From: Symsagittifera roscoffensis
Taxonomy: Eukaryota; Xenacoelomorpha; Acoela; Convolutidae
DNA: 64,000 nucleotides
Reading direction: 5' to 3'
Assembly: GCF_963678635.1 (NCBI RefSeq)
Contig: NC_087070.1
Span: forward strand, 49,707,467 to 49,771,466
The notes beneath the pieces are model-generated. The model was not told where the DNA came from and searched no databases. It worked only from the letters and a program-made list of their open reading frames with translations. Below are positions 44,266-55,784 of this stretch, in pieces. The position numbers were made by a program, and so were the translations under genes. Each line of letters starts with the position of its first letter. Position 1 is the first letter of the stretch.

Positions 44266-47250
44266 TTGGGAGAAGCGCTCATGAGGAGGATCATCAACAC
44301 TAGACGAAGATTAGGACCTGTCAACTCGACAGCGGAAACGACCAGCAGCTCTAGATCGGATACGAGATCTGAGACAACGAGCACCAGTCGAGAGGAGCGA
44401 CGTCCAAACAGGAGCTCTCTAATGTGGTGGAGGCCAATACATTCTCCATGGCACATATAGAAGGATGACCTGATGAAACTGAACCTTCAGACAGCGAGCT
44501 TCGCAGCGGATGCCATGAGGATGCTGAACGGAGCAAGGTTATCGGTCAGTGGGTTATACTCGATAACAGGAGTGTACTGGTTGATAGCGGCTGGCATAAA
44601 CTTCAGCTCTACAACTGCCTTGAGGTTTGCCGACCTAGAGGGACTGCCCTCTAATAACACGATGGGCCCAGTGAATGCAAGGCCGTTACAAGACGTAAGA
44701 CTGAATCACGATGAGGGTAATCGAGAAGAGAGACCGGGAAGATTTCTGATAATGAGGGCGCCGATTGGACAACATGTGAAGATGTTCAGGCAGCTGAAGA
44801 CACCGCCAGGTCATGTGAAAGAAAGGGTATACCAGAAACAAGTGAATCAAGAAGGTGATGTCCAAAGATACGGCGGGTTGAATGCGATAAAGAAAGATGA
44901 GACCATCTTTGCCGCGTATGACAAGGCAGAAATGAGGAAGGCCAGGATTATGATAGCAGCGAATTCAGACTTCGTGCACACTTCCAAGTCTCTGTTTTGG
45001 CCGGACGTGATAATGTTGGCAGCGGTCGATCTGGACCTAATGCAATCCGTGTCAATGGCGATTGGGGTACAAAGACAGACAGAGATGAACCCAATCACAA
45101 TTGTGTTTGCTGGCATCAATGACCAATTACCTAGTAGGGTTTTTCTGAGCAGACTCAGAGAGCCTACGACAGCTGAAGCCGCTGTATGGACAGCGATAAA
45201 AGATATACTCGAGTCAATGGGTGAAGTAGTGGATACCCTGAAAGAAGGTTCCTTCACCAAGATGACACCGAGAGCCATGTTCGCGCTGTCTCCGGGGTAT
45301 GCACGTCTCCCGGATGGACTAAAGTTCGTGTATGCGATTGTGGCTTTGCTCTCAGAAGGGAAATATGATGTAATCATATCGGCCCCAAATTGCGAGATAG
45401 AGATGGAGAATCTGAGACCACTCAGGGCCGAAGTACCGGCGGTGTGGTCGGATATCTCGAACGCAATGAGAGGATTCAAGGACCAATCACTACACATGCT
45501 AGTGTTGGACGAGGTGCTGGGGTTGGAACTGTCCAACTTCAGTCGACAGCTCAAAATGAAGCCAGGAACAGATGACGACCATCGAGTAATGTGGCGATGT
45601 CGAATAACTTATGGTTCCGGGGAATGGACATAAAAGAGGAAGGAGAGAGAAGAAATAACTCCAAGGATACCAGAGCTCACTTGGAGGCAATGGTTTTGAG
45701 AACCAAACCAGAAGCTAACCAGTGGCTACATCTAACTCCCCGAGTAGCGATATTGGGCGCGGATGCTTTTGAGCAACGCCCAGTGATGATCAGGAAGATC
45801 CCTGCCTACCTGGTAAAGGAGGTGAACCTGGCCGAAAATGCCTAGGAGAAGGCAGCCGAGTTTGTGAACAGAGTGTGCCAAGTTACCCTGGAAACTTTCT
45901 GGACTGAGAAGGTGAAGGGAGAGGAAGGCTTTGAACGGACTGATAGCATGCTGGAAGGGCTGGGAGCCGGATGGACCGCGTCCTTCTTGGCGAAAATCTA
46001 CCCAAAATTCTCTTGATACTTGATAAAAAAAATTCCTCCAAGCAGTAGTGGAAGTATCCATCGTTGAACTTCTAGCCTTGTTCGGGACGTTTGGAGCAGA
46101 AAACTTTGTGAAAGGACCGGTAGTACTGCTCACCGAAGGAGTTCAGAACTTGCGGTTTGATGGACTTCTAATATTTATTGCAATAACCCATGGAAACTTG
46201 GGAGGACTGATGAACCTGACACGTTAACCAGAGCAGATGAGAGAGAATGTGAAGAAATTTGATGTGAAGAAAGCCACGGATTCGTGGAATAAGATAAGAG
46301 ATCTGAGACATACTCTTATCCAGTACCTCTTGCATCAGAAACGCTTTGGAACAGGAGAGGATGAGACGATTGAGATGGAGGAAGACGTGAGACAACATGT
46401 CGGGGGCATGCTTCTGCTAACTGATCTAAGCTTAGCTATGAGGACCGATCCCTTAGCGCTGATCAGAGGGGCCACGGAGTTTTTGACAGTGATCTATGGA
46501 CCAGCAGTCACGTTTGCGTTCCCTGATGTTAAGGTGGAAGCGTACAGGAGGTCGGTGCTGCACCTGAACCTCCAATCAGTAGTGGACGGGAGTGTGCTGA
46601 ACTGGTGTGAGCAGCATGTTTTGCGAGAGCTCATGAGCGAAGATCTGTTGTTTGGAAAGATAGCACAGCCAGAACTGACGGTCGTCAAACTTGATGATCA
46701 CTTCCGTGATCGTATGGGAGAAGTAGAGAGAGGGCACATTGAAGTATTTCCGAAGCTCTGGAATCTAAGGCCCTATGACAAGACGAATGGTGAGATAACA
46801 AGAATTCCTCGTAACAAGGTGAGAGAAGAGACGAAAGACTGGGGTGATTACGAGAAGCTGCCAGAGGAAATCCCTGAATTCCCTCTGATAAGAAGAATGG
46901 TGCTCGGAGCAGTCTCCGTAGTACAAACTCCTAGACTCAGAGCGTTTGAGACCAATGAAAGGAGGGTAGCGAAATTCTCGGAAACGATGGATCCGTGTTT
47001 TGTGGACAGGAATGCCGCAGTGTTACAGTATACGCGATTTGCTTATACGGATCAAGCCACGAGAAGGCGCATAGGCAATGCCGCGACTCCGAAGCCTGCA
47101 GCGTTTGACACGGAATGGATGGAATTAAACCTAGCGCCTATGGGGATGAGAGGCAGAGCCGAATTACCTGAGGCCTCCCTGATTTTGAACACTGTGAAAC
47201 AAGGGTTAACAGTGGGAGGAACGTTGCAGACGAGAACCTTCCAGGCACCC
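44266..47250 (+). pseudogene. gene 2, degenerate SGNH-like and helical module (copy B)
   Basis: Frames at 44,266-44,460, 44,473-45,633, 45,591-45,845 and 46,237-47,418. The first half has SDFVHTSKSLFWPDVIM, VFAGINDQL (block-III-like) and LSPGYARLPDGLKFVYAI. The second half has LQYLLHQKRFGTGEDETIE, IYGPAVTFAFPDVKVEAYR, NWCEQHVLRELMS and PLIRRMVLGAVS, shared with A, C and D. No complete triad. Stop at 44,458 and frameshifts near 45,620 and 46,000-46,230. Confidence 0.65.
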
Positions 47251-48262
47251 TTCGGCTATGATGAAATCAAAGTGGTCCATGGAGAAGAGGAAAATAAATC
47301 TGCTGGCAGACTAATCATACCGAAATTTCCAGAAAGGGCCAAGACTGAAAGCCAAGGACCCTCAAGTTCTAGAGATACGTCAGGAGGAGATGATGGGCAG
47401 GGAGGAAGCCGTCAATAGGAAGAGCCTATGCAAGAGGATCCCGATCAAGCAGAGAAGGAGGACAATAAAAGCATCGACAGGAGGAATAACCAGCCTGGAT
47501 TTCAATTTATTCAGTGACATTGAAAACAACGCAGACGCTGTGGAAACGACTGAACCAGAAAACGAAGGTACTTCGACACTGGAGCCTCCGTCAGCTTTTG
47601 CGGAAATGAAACGGAATTTGCTGGAGAGCAGCTCTCCGGGCAATTCTAAAGACAATGAACAGAGACGGAGGATAGAAGGCGCTGCCAGAGTACCCTTTTT
47701 GGGAACATTATCCGAAGAAGAGTGGGAGGTACATCACCGAGACCATGAGAATAGGACGGGATGCAGATTGGACAGAGTAGCCTTCATGGAGGAAGTCTGG
47801 ACAGTGGTTCAGAGCTACGGAACCCAGTCCATTTTGAAAATAGGTCTCAACCGACCACTGATGCGGGAAGTCCTTGACAAACTCGACGAGTGTGAAGGGA
47901 GATTGAGTGAGTTGTTGATCGACTCAGCCACTGACGAAAGTGAAGCAAACTCTCCCATAAAGATGACACCGCAAGAGGATAAAGAAGAAGTTGTATATCT
48001 GTCGAGAACTAGGAAAGGAACGATGCGATCGAAATTGGTGATTGATAAGATCAATGAGATGAAGATGAAACTAGGCAGCAAATTGATACCGAGGAGAGCG
48101 GGAAAGACGAAGGTGGATTCGGAGATATCGATAAAAGCTGTCAACTCAGCGAAAAGGAAACGAGTCGGAGAAGTCATGGATTTGCGACAAGGTGATGATC
48201 GATTGCCTGGCACGGACAGAATGTTAACGGATGTAGCAATGGTGCCGCCCATCTCATGGTAG
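47251..48262 (+). pseudogene. gene 2, acidic module (copy B)
   Basis: Rich in Glu, Asp, Ser and Lys, with SAKRKRVGE basic patches and a VVYLSRTRKGTM segment. The frame ending at 47,418 and the frame 47,390-48,262 overlap by a frameshift. Copy A reads the next junction (near 48,256) in a single frame, so the frameshift in B is damage and not design. Confidence 0.6.
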
Positions 48263-50478
48263 GGGAAAAGTCGACAGGTTATAAATCCAAACGGAGTGAC
48301 CGCACTCTGACTGGAGCAAAGTTAGAAATGGAAATACTCAGCCAATGTGGAGAAAGTACCATGAAAGACTTGAAACCGTCTCCCATGAACCACGGAAAGG
48401 GAAGTGTCGTAGGACAACTGGTCCCAGTGGAATATAACCGACTGACACTGTCGGAGACTGTATCAATAGATGAACCCGCCGGTGGGTACATGGAGATGTT
48501 GGAGTACAGAAACTCGGCCAGAGGACACTTAATGGCTCTGGAAGACAAGAGTGCCATGGAAGGTTATCTGGAGACAATGATGCAAGGCACCACCCTTAAG
48601 CAGAAAGCATACGGGACTCCAGCGTCGTCTGAGATGCAGGCGCAAACGATCGAGCAGTTGGTGAGCCTTCCATGGAAAGCTGTAGTGTTACGGCACTTTG
48701 AGGAGGAGATGAGGACTAGACCAAGGATACACGCTCTGATAGCAGTGCCCTATTTGAGGACTGAATTACAGCTGAGGTTCGCCTGGTGCATGATCGGACT
48801 GATTCGCGAGGAAAATGATTCAGAAGAAAGGAATAGATCGAAAGAAGAAAAGGTCTTCCTGATGACGAGTATGAGGGATCTGATAATCCAGGAGGGAATG
48901 GCAGTAGCGTGCGCGAAGCGGAGGGACGCTCTCTGTTTCATCCGATTCATGATAGAGCAAATTTCAGTGCCCGCATTGAATACCTGTGTCAAGATGCTGA
49001 AAGAGAGTGATGAACGAGCGAAAGCCTTACTCTTGCTAGCACTGCTGGATATGCATCAGAGCAAGCCCATGAGGGTGAACATGAAAGAACCCGAGGAGCT
49101 AGAACCCATGAGGAAAATGAACGAAATCAGGAGATTCTCGAACGAAGAACTGAGGCTCACTAAGGAATCAATGAGAGCACTGCGGAAATCCAATGAATAC
49201 TGTAGACCAATCAGAAAGAAGTCATACGGTTACGTGTCCGGAGTCATAGGGATGGCGTACAACCCGTTTCTCTGTGAAGACATACGCGATTGCTTCTTTG
49301 ATTACGAACAAGCGGTGTTGCTGAGGTTCTGGACGTCGAGAATCGCAACGATTAGGAGCGCTGCTAACCCGCAGACCAAACTGGGACTAGTCCTAGAAGA
49401 AAATGTAGCTGCACCTTCCCTGCCAGAATCCGACAAACGAGTGGAATTTGGATTGGGACTCTCAGATGAATTACTAAGAACGAGCTTGATGGTAGTGTGG
49501 GAACTGATGAGACCATCGTGGTGTCCTAGTCCCAACTCTGATTCGATACTACTTGCAACACAAGATATACAGAGGGAACTAAATGCGGACTGTAACCTGC
49601 GTGATCTTAATATCATATACAATGTGATGACAACTGCCTCTAAGAGCAACGGGGAAGACAAAGTGGAGTTGCCTGGCTGGGGACCGGAAGACTGGGTTAA
49701 ACCTGGTAGCTGTCTGGCAGAAGTATGTGGACTGGAAGGTCACGTTTGTGGAAGTCTAGATTGCGTGAAAACCCTGGAGAAACAACACAAACAGTTGACA
49801 ATATTGTTTGGGAACATTGTGATGAAAGCGAAGACAGAAACGGAATTGATCGCAGATTGCCATGGAGGAACCGAGGTGAATCTAGTGACTGCACTAGGAT
49901 TCTACAGTATGTTTGGTTCTTTAGAGTCACTATTGAATCTAGAACAGAAACATGAGATGGTCACGGCCATCAGTGTAGAAGTGTTCCCGGGAGTTTTGCA
50001 AACTGAGCAAAAGCACATAGGAAAATAGAGGGAAGCGATCGAAGCGGAAATGAACATCAGTGAAACTTATCGCAGACCATCGGGAGCGCGATATTTGGTG
50101 GGATCAACATTCACTCCAATGTGCAAGAGCAGATACCCAGTGCATTTTGTAGCTGTGGATGTAAAAAGTACGAGAACGAGCGTGGATCAAGCCTTCTCAG
50201 TGCCAAGGTGTGTGAGATTAGCGAGAGTGTCAGAAAGATCTTATGAGTTATCGTGCAAGATGTTCTCAGCAGTTCCAGAGAGAACTAAGGAGGAGTTGGA
50301 ATCGATACTGGGAAAGATGTTCATGGGATACGTCAGTGGGAACTTTAGCGATTTTGAAAGACAAAAACAGAGATTATCAACCGTTACGGAATACAATACA
50401 GTAGATGAGAATGATGAAGTCCACCGAGTGATGATGGAAGTGGAACCACTACTGGAAGCTTTGGGAAAGCGTAACTGA
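48256..50478 (+). pseudogene. gene 2, large helical module with Cys/His motif (copy B)
   Basis: Open for 590 codons (48,256-50,028), a Trp-to-TAG change at 50,026, then open in the same frame to 50,478. Has the motif GSCLAEVCGLEGHVCGSLDC (C-x4-C-x4-H-x-C-x4-C, about 49,708-49,767), RRDALCFIRF, YVSGVIGMAYNPF and SVPRCVRLARVS. All-helical and charged, no known family. The downstream stop near 50,478 precedes the last module in the same frame. Confidence 0.7.
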
Positions 50479-51354
50479 AGGAGCATCATGTTAACGCATG
50501 ATGAGTTTCCTTGCCATTGCTTGCTGTAAACATGGTGGTATCCCGGGCGTAGTAATCTGGTGTTGATCTAGGACTCTGGAGAGCTGCTCTCCATGGGTTT
50601 ACCAGACTCATCACGGCCCGTAGCAGTAGTGATAGTGGGAGTTATGATGGCGATACGATGGCTGGAAGCTCATGTGAGGGAGAACAATAGACAGGAGGCA
50701 CCAACGCAGGATCAATTGCAGAAATTGGATTGTCTCAAAGATTTAGACCTTTTTGAGACAACGTGCAAGATTCTGAACATTCCGATGGAAGTGAAGAAGA
50801 TATGTGCAAGGAGACGACTGATGCCATGGTTTAGAGCCAACATGACTGCATGGTTGTATGAGTAGGCCAAGAAGCATATGTCGAAGCACGGCAGAGTGTA
50901 CAGTGTGTACCAGCTGGACATTGGGGCAGGAGATTTCAAGTGAGCTTTCGTGACTCATCGGAATGCAGTGACCACCGCTGTGAAGAGAATTTCCAGGACA
51001 AGTGAACGTGATGGAAGGGAGAAAGAAGAGATATTGAAGGAAGATTTGGAGAGAAACGTGACGTTGTGCCTTCACAATAGCTTCTGCAGAAACAGAGAAT
51101 CTAATGTAGATCACCTACCTTGTTGTAAACATAGGGTAGAAGAGCAGAAGTGTTGAAGGACTGCTTCCAACAGCGTCAGAATAGCTAACGATGTGTTGCA
51201 AGACACAGAAACTGAAAGTGCAGAGTCATTGTCGCAGGAGGACGAGATGGAGCATCGACAAATGGTCGGAAGACAAGACGGAAAAGAAACGATATTAGAA
51301 GAATTTAGAAGTTTTAGAACTTCTAAACGACGAAAAAAGAAAACAAAGAAGTGA
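50479..51354 (+). pseudogene. gene 2, C-terminal module and basic tail (copy B)
   Basis: In the same frame as the preceding module, with stops at 50,863 (TAG), 50,941 (TGA) and 51,154 (TGA). Aligns with copy A 7,870-8,702 and copy C 55,242-55,784. The final stop TGA at 51,352-51,354 follows a Lys/Arg-rich tail (RTSKRRKKKTKK), lost from copy A by an earlier stop. The basic tail could bind nucleic acid or direct nuclear entry; that is inference. Confidence 0.65.
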
Positions 51355-52086
51355 CTAAAGAGAAGAAGTTAAAACTCAGAATTGTTTGATGTGTGTGACG
51401 AAAACTCAAGTGAGAAACTAAGCAACCAAGTTGTAATTGAAAACTGAAACATTTAGTTGAGTTTTGAGCATTAAAGAATTTGTTGCATTTATAAATTTGC
51501 ATTTTGATTTTAGTTAGTGGCTTTAGAGACACTTACTATTTATTTAGAAAGGCTTGAGTAAAGAATATATTTAAATATTCCAGCCTGCATAAACTGTTTT
51601 TAATCAACTAGGAAAACTGATCACTTTGTGGTGACATGAAAGGCTTGTGTAATCTCTTGAAGAGGGAGATTGTTTCATTGTTCTTTCTAAACACAGAGTT
51701 CTTCGATTTTAACTTTCAGGACAAAAACAATTAAAATTTCCGAAGGGAAGAAGCATAGTAGGATAATTTTAGCTTGTTGGTTGGCAGGACTGTCCTGCAA
51801 ACCAACACCTCTTAAAACCTAGGGGAAAACGTTTGAAATCAGGGCATTTACATTGGAAGTCAGAAAAAATGTTTTATCTTAAGTCATATCCTCAAAGTGA
51901 AGATTAATGAAAGAATTTAGAAGGCTATAGTAGTGTAGTATGATGCCATTTATATGCTGTAGTGAGTCGATATGACGCGGATAAAAGTAATTTTATGCAT
52001 TTTTTAAATTCTGTTCGATGACACTGTACCAATTTTACGAACATTGCGAGATTCAATGGGGACATTGACCGGGCTGTCCGGGGAGT
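51355..52086 (+). other. copy B 3' UTR and polypurine tract
   Basis: AT-rich, non-coding, complementary to copy A 7,034-7,750. It ends CTGTCCGGGGAGTA directly before the LTR, the conserved polypurine tract of the family. Confidence 0.75.
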
Positions 52087-52843
52087 ATGTGACATTCGAC
52101 AAGAATGGACAAAAATGCAGATTTGGCAATTTCAAATTATTAGCAGCTAACCTTCCGAATTAGCAGTTTTGAAGGATTAGCAGTGTTATTGGAACGACGA
52201 TTGGTCAAACTGTGAAGGCTGGAATATTCTGGTATTTCAAATTTTTAAAATTTCGAAGTATGACGTCATATTTCTGAGAAACGTCAGAATCGGCCATTTT
52301 GGAAGAAAATTAGAAAAAATCAGAACAACAATAGCTGTGATAGCGATAACTACGAGGATTGTGATAGAAAAAACAACAACGAATTGCAGAGTTAGCCGAG
52401 ACCGTTCCGAGTTGCAACGATTGTGCCGCTGACGGTGAAGGGTGGAAAAGCAGCCTTCCGGAAAGAAGACAAGGTTGTTATTTCCCCAGATTCAAGAATC
52501 CGGAGGGGTCTCGGGATTGGAGCTGAAACTATTTTATACAAACTTTTAATTTCCCGGTTATGTCTTGAATTGATTTTATTTAACATCTGAATTCATTTTA
52601 CGACAATGAGAAGCTAGGAGTTAGGGGAAAGGGTTGATCCATCTTCGATGGAGATGATGATTTTTATCTACTGAACAAAAACAATAGTAATATAATAAGT
52701 AGTAGTAGTCCTGTTTTTAAGAGTGACCTCGTGGTCTGGGGATACTGAGACCCAGCCATGAGCTCACTAATTTTGCATGTAAACAATTTAATTTGAGCAT
52801 TCTGGTCGAAGCCGGAAAACAGTAACGTTTTTGTCGATCCGAT
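52087..52843 (+). repeat. 3' LTR of copy B, truncated by copy C
   Basis: Starts TGTGACATTCGACAAGAATGG and follows the 5' LTR (36,669-37,575) with small differences; TGACGTCA at 52,261-52,268. It breaks at GTCGATCCGAT. Seven bases, TGTGCCA, separate it from the start of copy C's LTR; these equal the usual start of LTR2/LTR3 and may be a remnant. Confidence 0.8.
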
Positions 52844-52850
52844 TGTGCCA

Positions 52851-53739
52851 TGTAACAGTCGCCTACTTCGGTCACATATGAGGCTTAAGAAAAATAGGCC
52901 CTATAACCATTGGCTCAAGAGTCAGGGGGACACTATCTCTTGTGTTTTTCTACCTCAAAAACGGTCGGAGCCAATTCGGTTCGCTTGCGACATGAGACTA
53001 GAAACCGTTACAGCTTAAAGGCCACTACCAAAATATCCCCCCACTCTAGAAAATAAGAACGTTCCCATACTTAGGTCTCGAGATACCCAAAATACACGAT
53101 CGCCGTTAACAACCGGGTTGGAACAATCCGTTAAGTTACTTTTTATTAGACAGTGGAACTTTGATCCATTTCAGATGGATCAACCTAAAACTCGCCTTAT
53201 CTCAACATAACAATCATAAAACACACTGGAGAAAACTAAATTTAGTACTCACATAGCAGCGCGCTTGAGACACAGAGTAATTGAACTAATTAACGACTCT
53301 GGCATGAATATAATCAAATATAACTCAAGAAGCTTTCTAATGGTGAGTTCCAATCAAGGGAAGTAAGTTTTTACTCAAGAATATAGTTTTGGCTCTGGAC
53401 CATTGGGACACTTCACTTGTCCGCCTTTCCGTTGAAGGTTCACACTGGTCCAGTTGATTTTAACTCCGCTCTCGTGTTCTTTTCGTCTCCTATGTCAGAT
53501 AGGACAGCTCTACTCTCGTTTTCTACGATGGAAATTGCGAATAGCGATTTCCCACTGTATATATTTGACCACTTTCCCGCAATTGTTAATTCGATCGTTC
53601 TGATTTTTCATTTTATGTTTTCAGTTGTCGCGAGAAAACTGAGCATGATAGGCTCTATTCGAATTTTCAAAAAAAAACTTCACTCCAAAATCACGTATAT
53701 TCGTGTCCCTCAAACTTCCAGATATGACCGACTGGCACA
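52851..53739 (-). repeat. 3' LTR of copy C (LTR3 type, 889 bp)
   Basis: On the plus strand it starts TGTAACAGTCGCC and ends GACTGGCACA, followed by the TACTCCCCGGAC complement of the polypurine tract. LTR3 shares its ends with LTR1 and LTR2 but has little internal match to them. A partial second copy follows at 54,231. Confidence 0.8.
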
Positions 53740-54230
53740 TACTCCCCGGACTCAAGATCGATGTCCTCATCGCGTGCTGCCGTCTGTCAGTGAATCCCCA
53801 GAAATCTGAGTGTTACTCAAGATACAGTGCCAGAGGTCATTTACAGAAGTTTGCAGCAGACTTAAGTTTATCTACACACCAAAATTCACAACCATGTAAA
53901 ATTTTCACACTATCGCTAAACAGCAATCAAAATCTGCACACACCTGCATCTGTGAATTCTCGCTTTTTAAGCTAGTAATTTAAAAATTCTTTTGCCCTAT
54001 TCAATCAGGAAATTGTCATGCAGCATTTTGATTTATATAATAGATATAGCATATTAATAACAATATCTCATTTGTTAAAATTTCTTTTTGGTGAACCCAG
54101 ATTTCATCCAAGTTCACCCTCGAGCCCCCTCCCTCTCAAGACTCAAGACTCTAGAATTCCCTTTTGAGCCACCGGCTCACTTCGTGTTCATCGTCTTCGA
54201 GGCACCAGATCCAGATATATTTGACACTGT

Positions 54231-54804
54231 GATGGATCAACCTAAAACTCGCCTTATCTCAACATAACAATCATAAAACACACTAGAGAAAACTAAATTT
54301 AGTACTCACATAGCAGCGCGCTTGAGACACAGAGTAATTGAACTAATTAACGACTCTGGCATGAATATAACCAAATATAACTCAAGAAGTTTTCTAATGG
54401 TGAGTTCCAATCAAGGGAAGTAAGTTTTTACTCAAGAATATAGTTTTGGCTCTGGACCATTGGGACACTTCACTTGTCCGCCTTTCCGTTGAAGGTTCAC
54501 ACTGGTCCAGTTGATTTTAACTCCGCTCTCGCGTTCTTTTCGTCTCCTATGTCAGATAGGACAGCTCTACTCTCGTTTTCTACGATGGAAATTGCGAATA
54601 GCGATTTCCCACTGTATATATTTGACCACTTTCCCGCAATTGTTAATTCGATCGTTCTGATTTTTCATTTTATGTTTTCAGTTGTTGCGAGAAAACTGAG
54701 CATGATAGGCTCTATTCGAATTTTCAAAAAATAAAACTTCACTCCAAAATCACGTATATTCGTGTCCCTCAATGTCAAACTTCCAGATATGACCGACTGG
54801 CACA
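54231..54804 (-). repeat. partial LTR3 duplicate
   Basis: The inner 574 bp of the copy C LTR, lying between the duplicated 3' UTR and the real 3' UTR. Lacks the outer 320 bp. Confidence 0.85.
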
Positions 54805-55241
54805 TACTCCCCGGACTCAAGATCGATGTCCTCATCGCGTGCTGCCGTCTGTCAGTGAATCCCCAGAAATCTGAGTGTTACTCAAGATACAGTGCCAGTG
54901 GTAATTTTCAGAAGTTTGCAGCAGACTTAAGTTAACCTACACACCAAAATTCACAACCCTGTAAAATTTTCACACTATCGCTAAACAGCAATCAAAATCT
55001 GCACACACCTGCATCTGTGAATTCTCGCTTTTAAAGCTAGTAATTTAAAACTTCTTTTGCCCTATTCAATCAGGAAATTATCATGCAGCATTTTGATTTA
55101 TATAATAGATATAGCATTTTAATAACAATATCTCATTTGTTAAAATTTCTTTTTGGTGAACCCAGATTTCATCCAAGTTCACCCTCGAGCCCCCTCCCTC
55201 TCAAGACTCAAGACTCTAGAATTCCCTTTTGAGCCACCGGC
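54805..55241 (-). other. copy C 3' UTR and polypurine tract
   Basis: AT-rich sequence after the gene 2 stop (55,242-55,244). In element sense it ends with the polypurine tract GTCCGGGGAGTA next to the LTR. A second copy is at 53,740-54,180. Confidence 0.7.
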
Positions 55242-55784
55242 TCACTTCGTGTTCATCGTCTTCGAGGTACCAGATCCAGATATATTTGACACTGTGATCT
55301 GTTTCAATAGTGCCTCCTCATCATCGGAGCTGATCACAATCTCCTCCCAAGCCTTCAGCTTTTCATAGGATCGCATCCACACCCTTTGCTCCTGCAATCT
55401 CTTCGCTTGATTGGGTAAATTCTTCACCTTCGACTCTCGGTTCAAACAGAAGGAATTGTGAAGACTCAGGCTTACTTTTTTCGCCAGGTCTTCCTCTAGT
55501 ATCGACTCCCTCGCTCTGGTGTTGTTTCTGGATACTCTACCAACTCTTTTCCACCCCGTCGTGATCGCATTTCGATTGGTCAGCAGAGGTCTCTTGAAGG
55601 CCTCCGGCCCTATCTCGGCCTGGAACTGTCGATATTCCTTTTGATATTTCCTCATATGGTCCTTCGTTACCATGTATAACCAGGACGTTAACGTCGCTCG
55701 AAACCAAGGAAAGAACCTTATGCGGCTCCATACGTGTCTGACTTCCATTGGTATTGCTAACACTTTGCATGCGGTCTCAAACAA
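55242..55784 (-). CDS. gene 2, C-terminal module (copy C)
   Basis: 180 codons ending in an acidic and Ser/Thr-rich tail. Shared with copies A and B: FETACKVLAIPMEV, FPWFRATLTSWLY, LLTNRNAITTGWKRV, LEEDLAKKVSLSLHNSFCLNRES. The basic tail of copy B is absent here. Family unknown. It overlaps the preceding module by a frameshift at 55,757-55,784. Confidence 0.65.
   Translation of the reverse strand: MFETACKVLAIPMEVRHVWSRIRFFPWFRATLTSWLYMVTKDHMRKYQKEYRQFQAEIGPEAFKRPLLTNRNAITTGWKRVGRVSRNNTRARESILEEDLAKKVSLSLHNSFCLNRESKVKNLPNQAKRLQEQRVWMRSYEKLKAWEEIVISSDDEEALLKQITVSNISGSGTSKTMNTK

Larger units (their letters stand above)
36669..52843 (+). mobile_element. copy B: giant LTR retrotransposon lacking gag, protease, RT and RNase H
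   Basis: Plus-strand copy, closest to copy A. In order it has 5' LTR1, a leader of 1.76 kb, integrase, macrodomain, spacer, gene 2, 3' UTR with polypurine tract and a truncated 3' LTR. At about 39,340 the leader joins directly to the Pol region just before integrase, removing about 7.8 kb present in copy A. It inserted into the 3' LTR of copy D and was later interrupted by copy C. Stops and frameshifts occur throughout, but integrase and macrodomain frames are long. Confidence 0.8.
53174..55295. repeat. tandem duplication of about 1,057 bp (LTR plus 3' end of the element)
   Basis: 53,174-54,230 and 54,231-55,295 match nearly base for base at an offset of 1,057. Each unit holds the inner 570 bp of LTR3, the polypurine tract, the 3' UTR and the last codons of gene 2. 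Both copies start GATGGATCAACCTAAAACTCG. The junction is internal to the LTR on one side and to the CDS on the other, so this is a local duplication and not a transposition. Confidence 0.9.

Noticed and set aside
53417-54734. Two similar plus-strand reading frames of 130 and 86 codons
   Set aside because: They lie wholly within LTR3 sequence and its duplicate and are similar only because the DNA is duplicated; no sign of coding.
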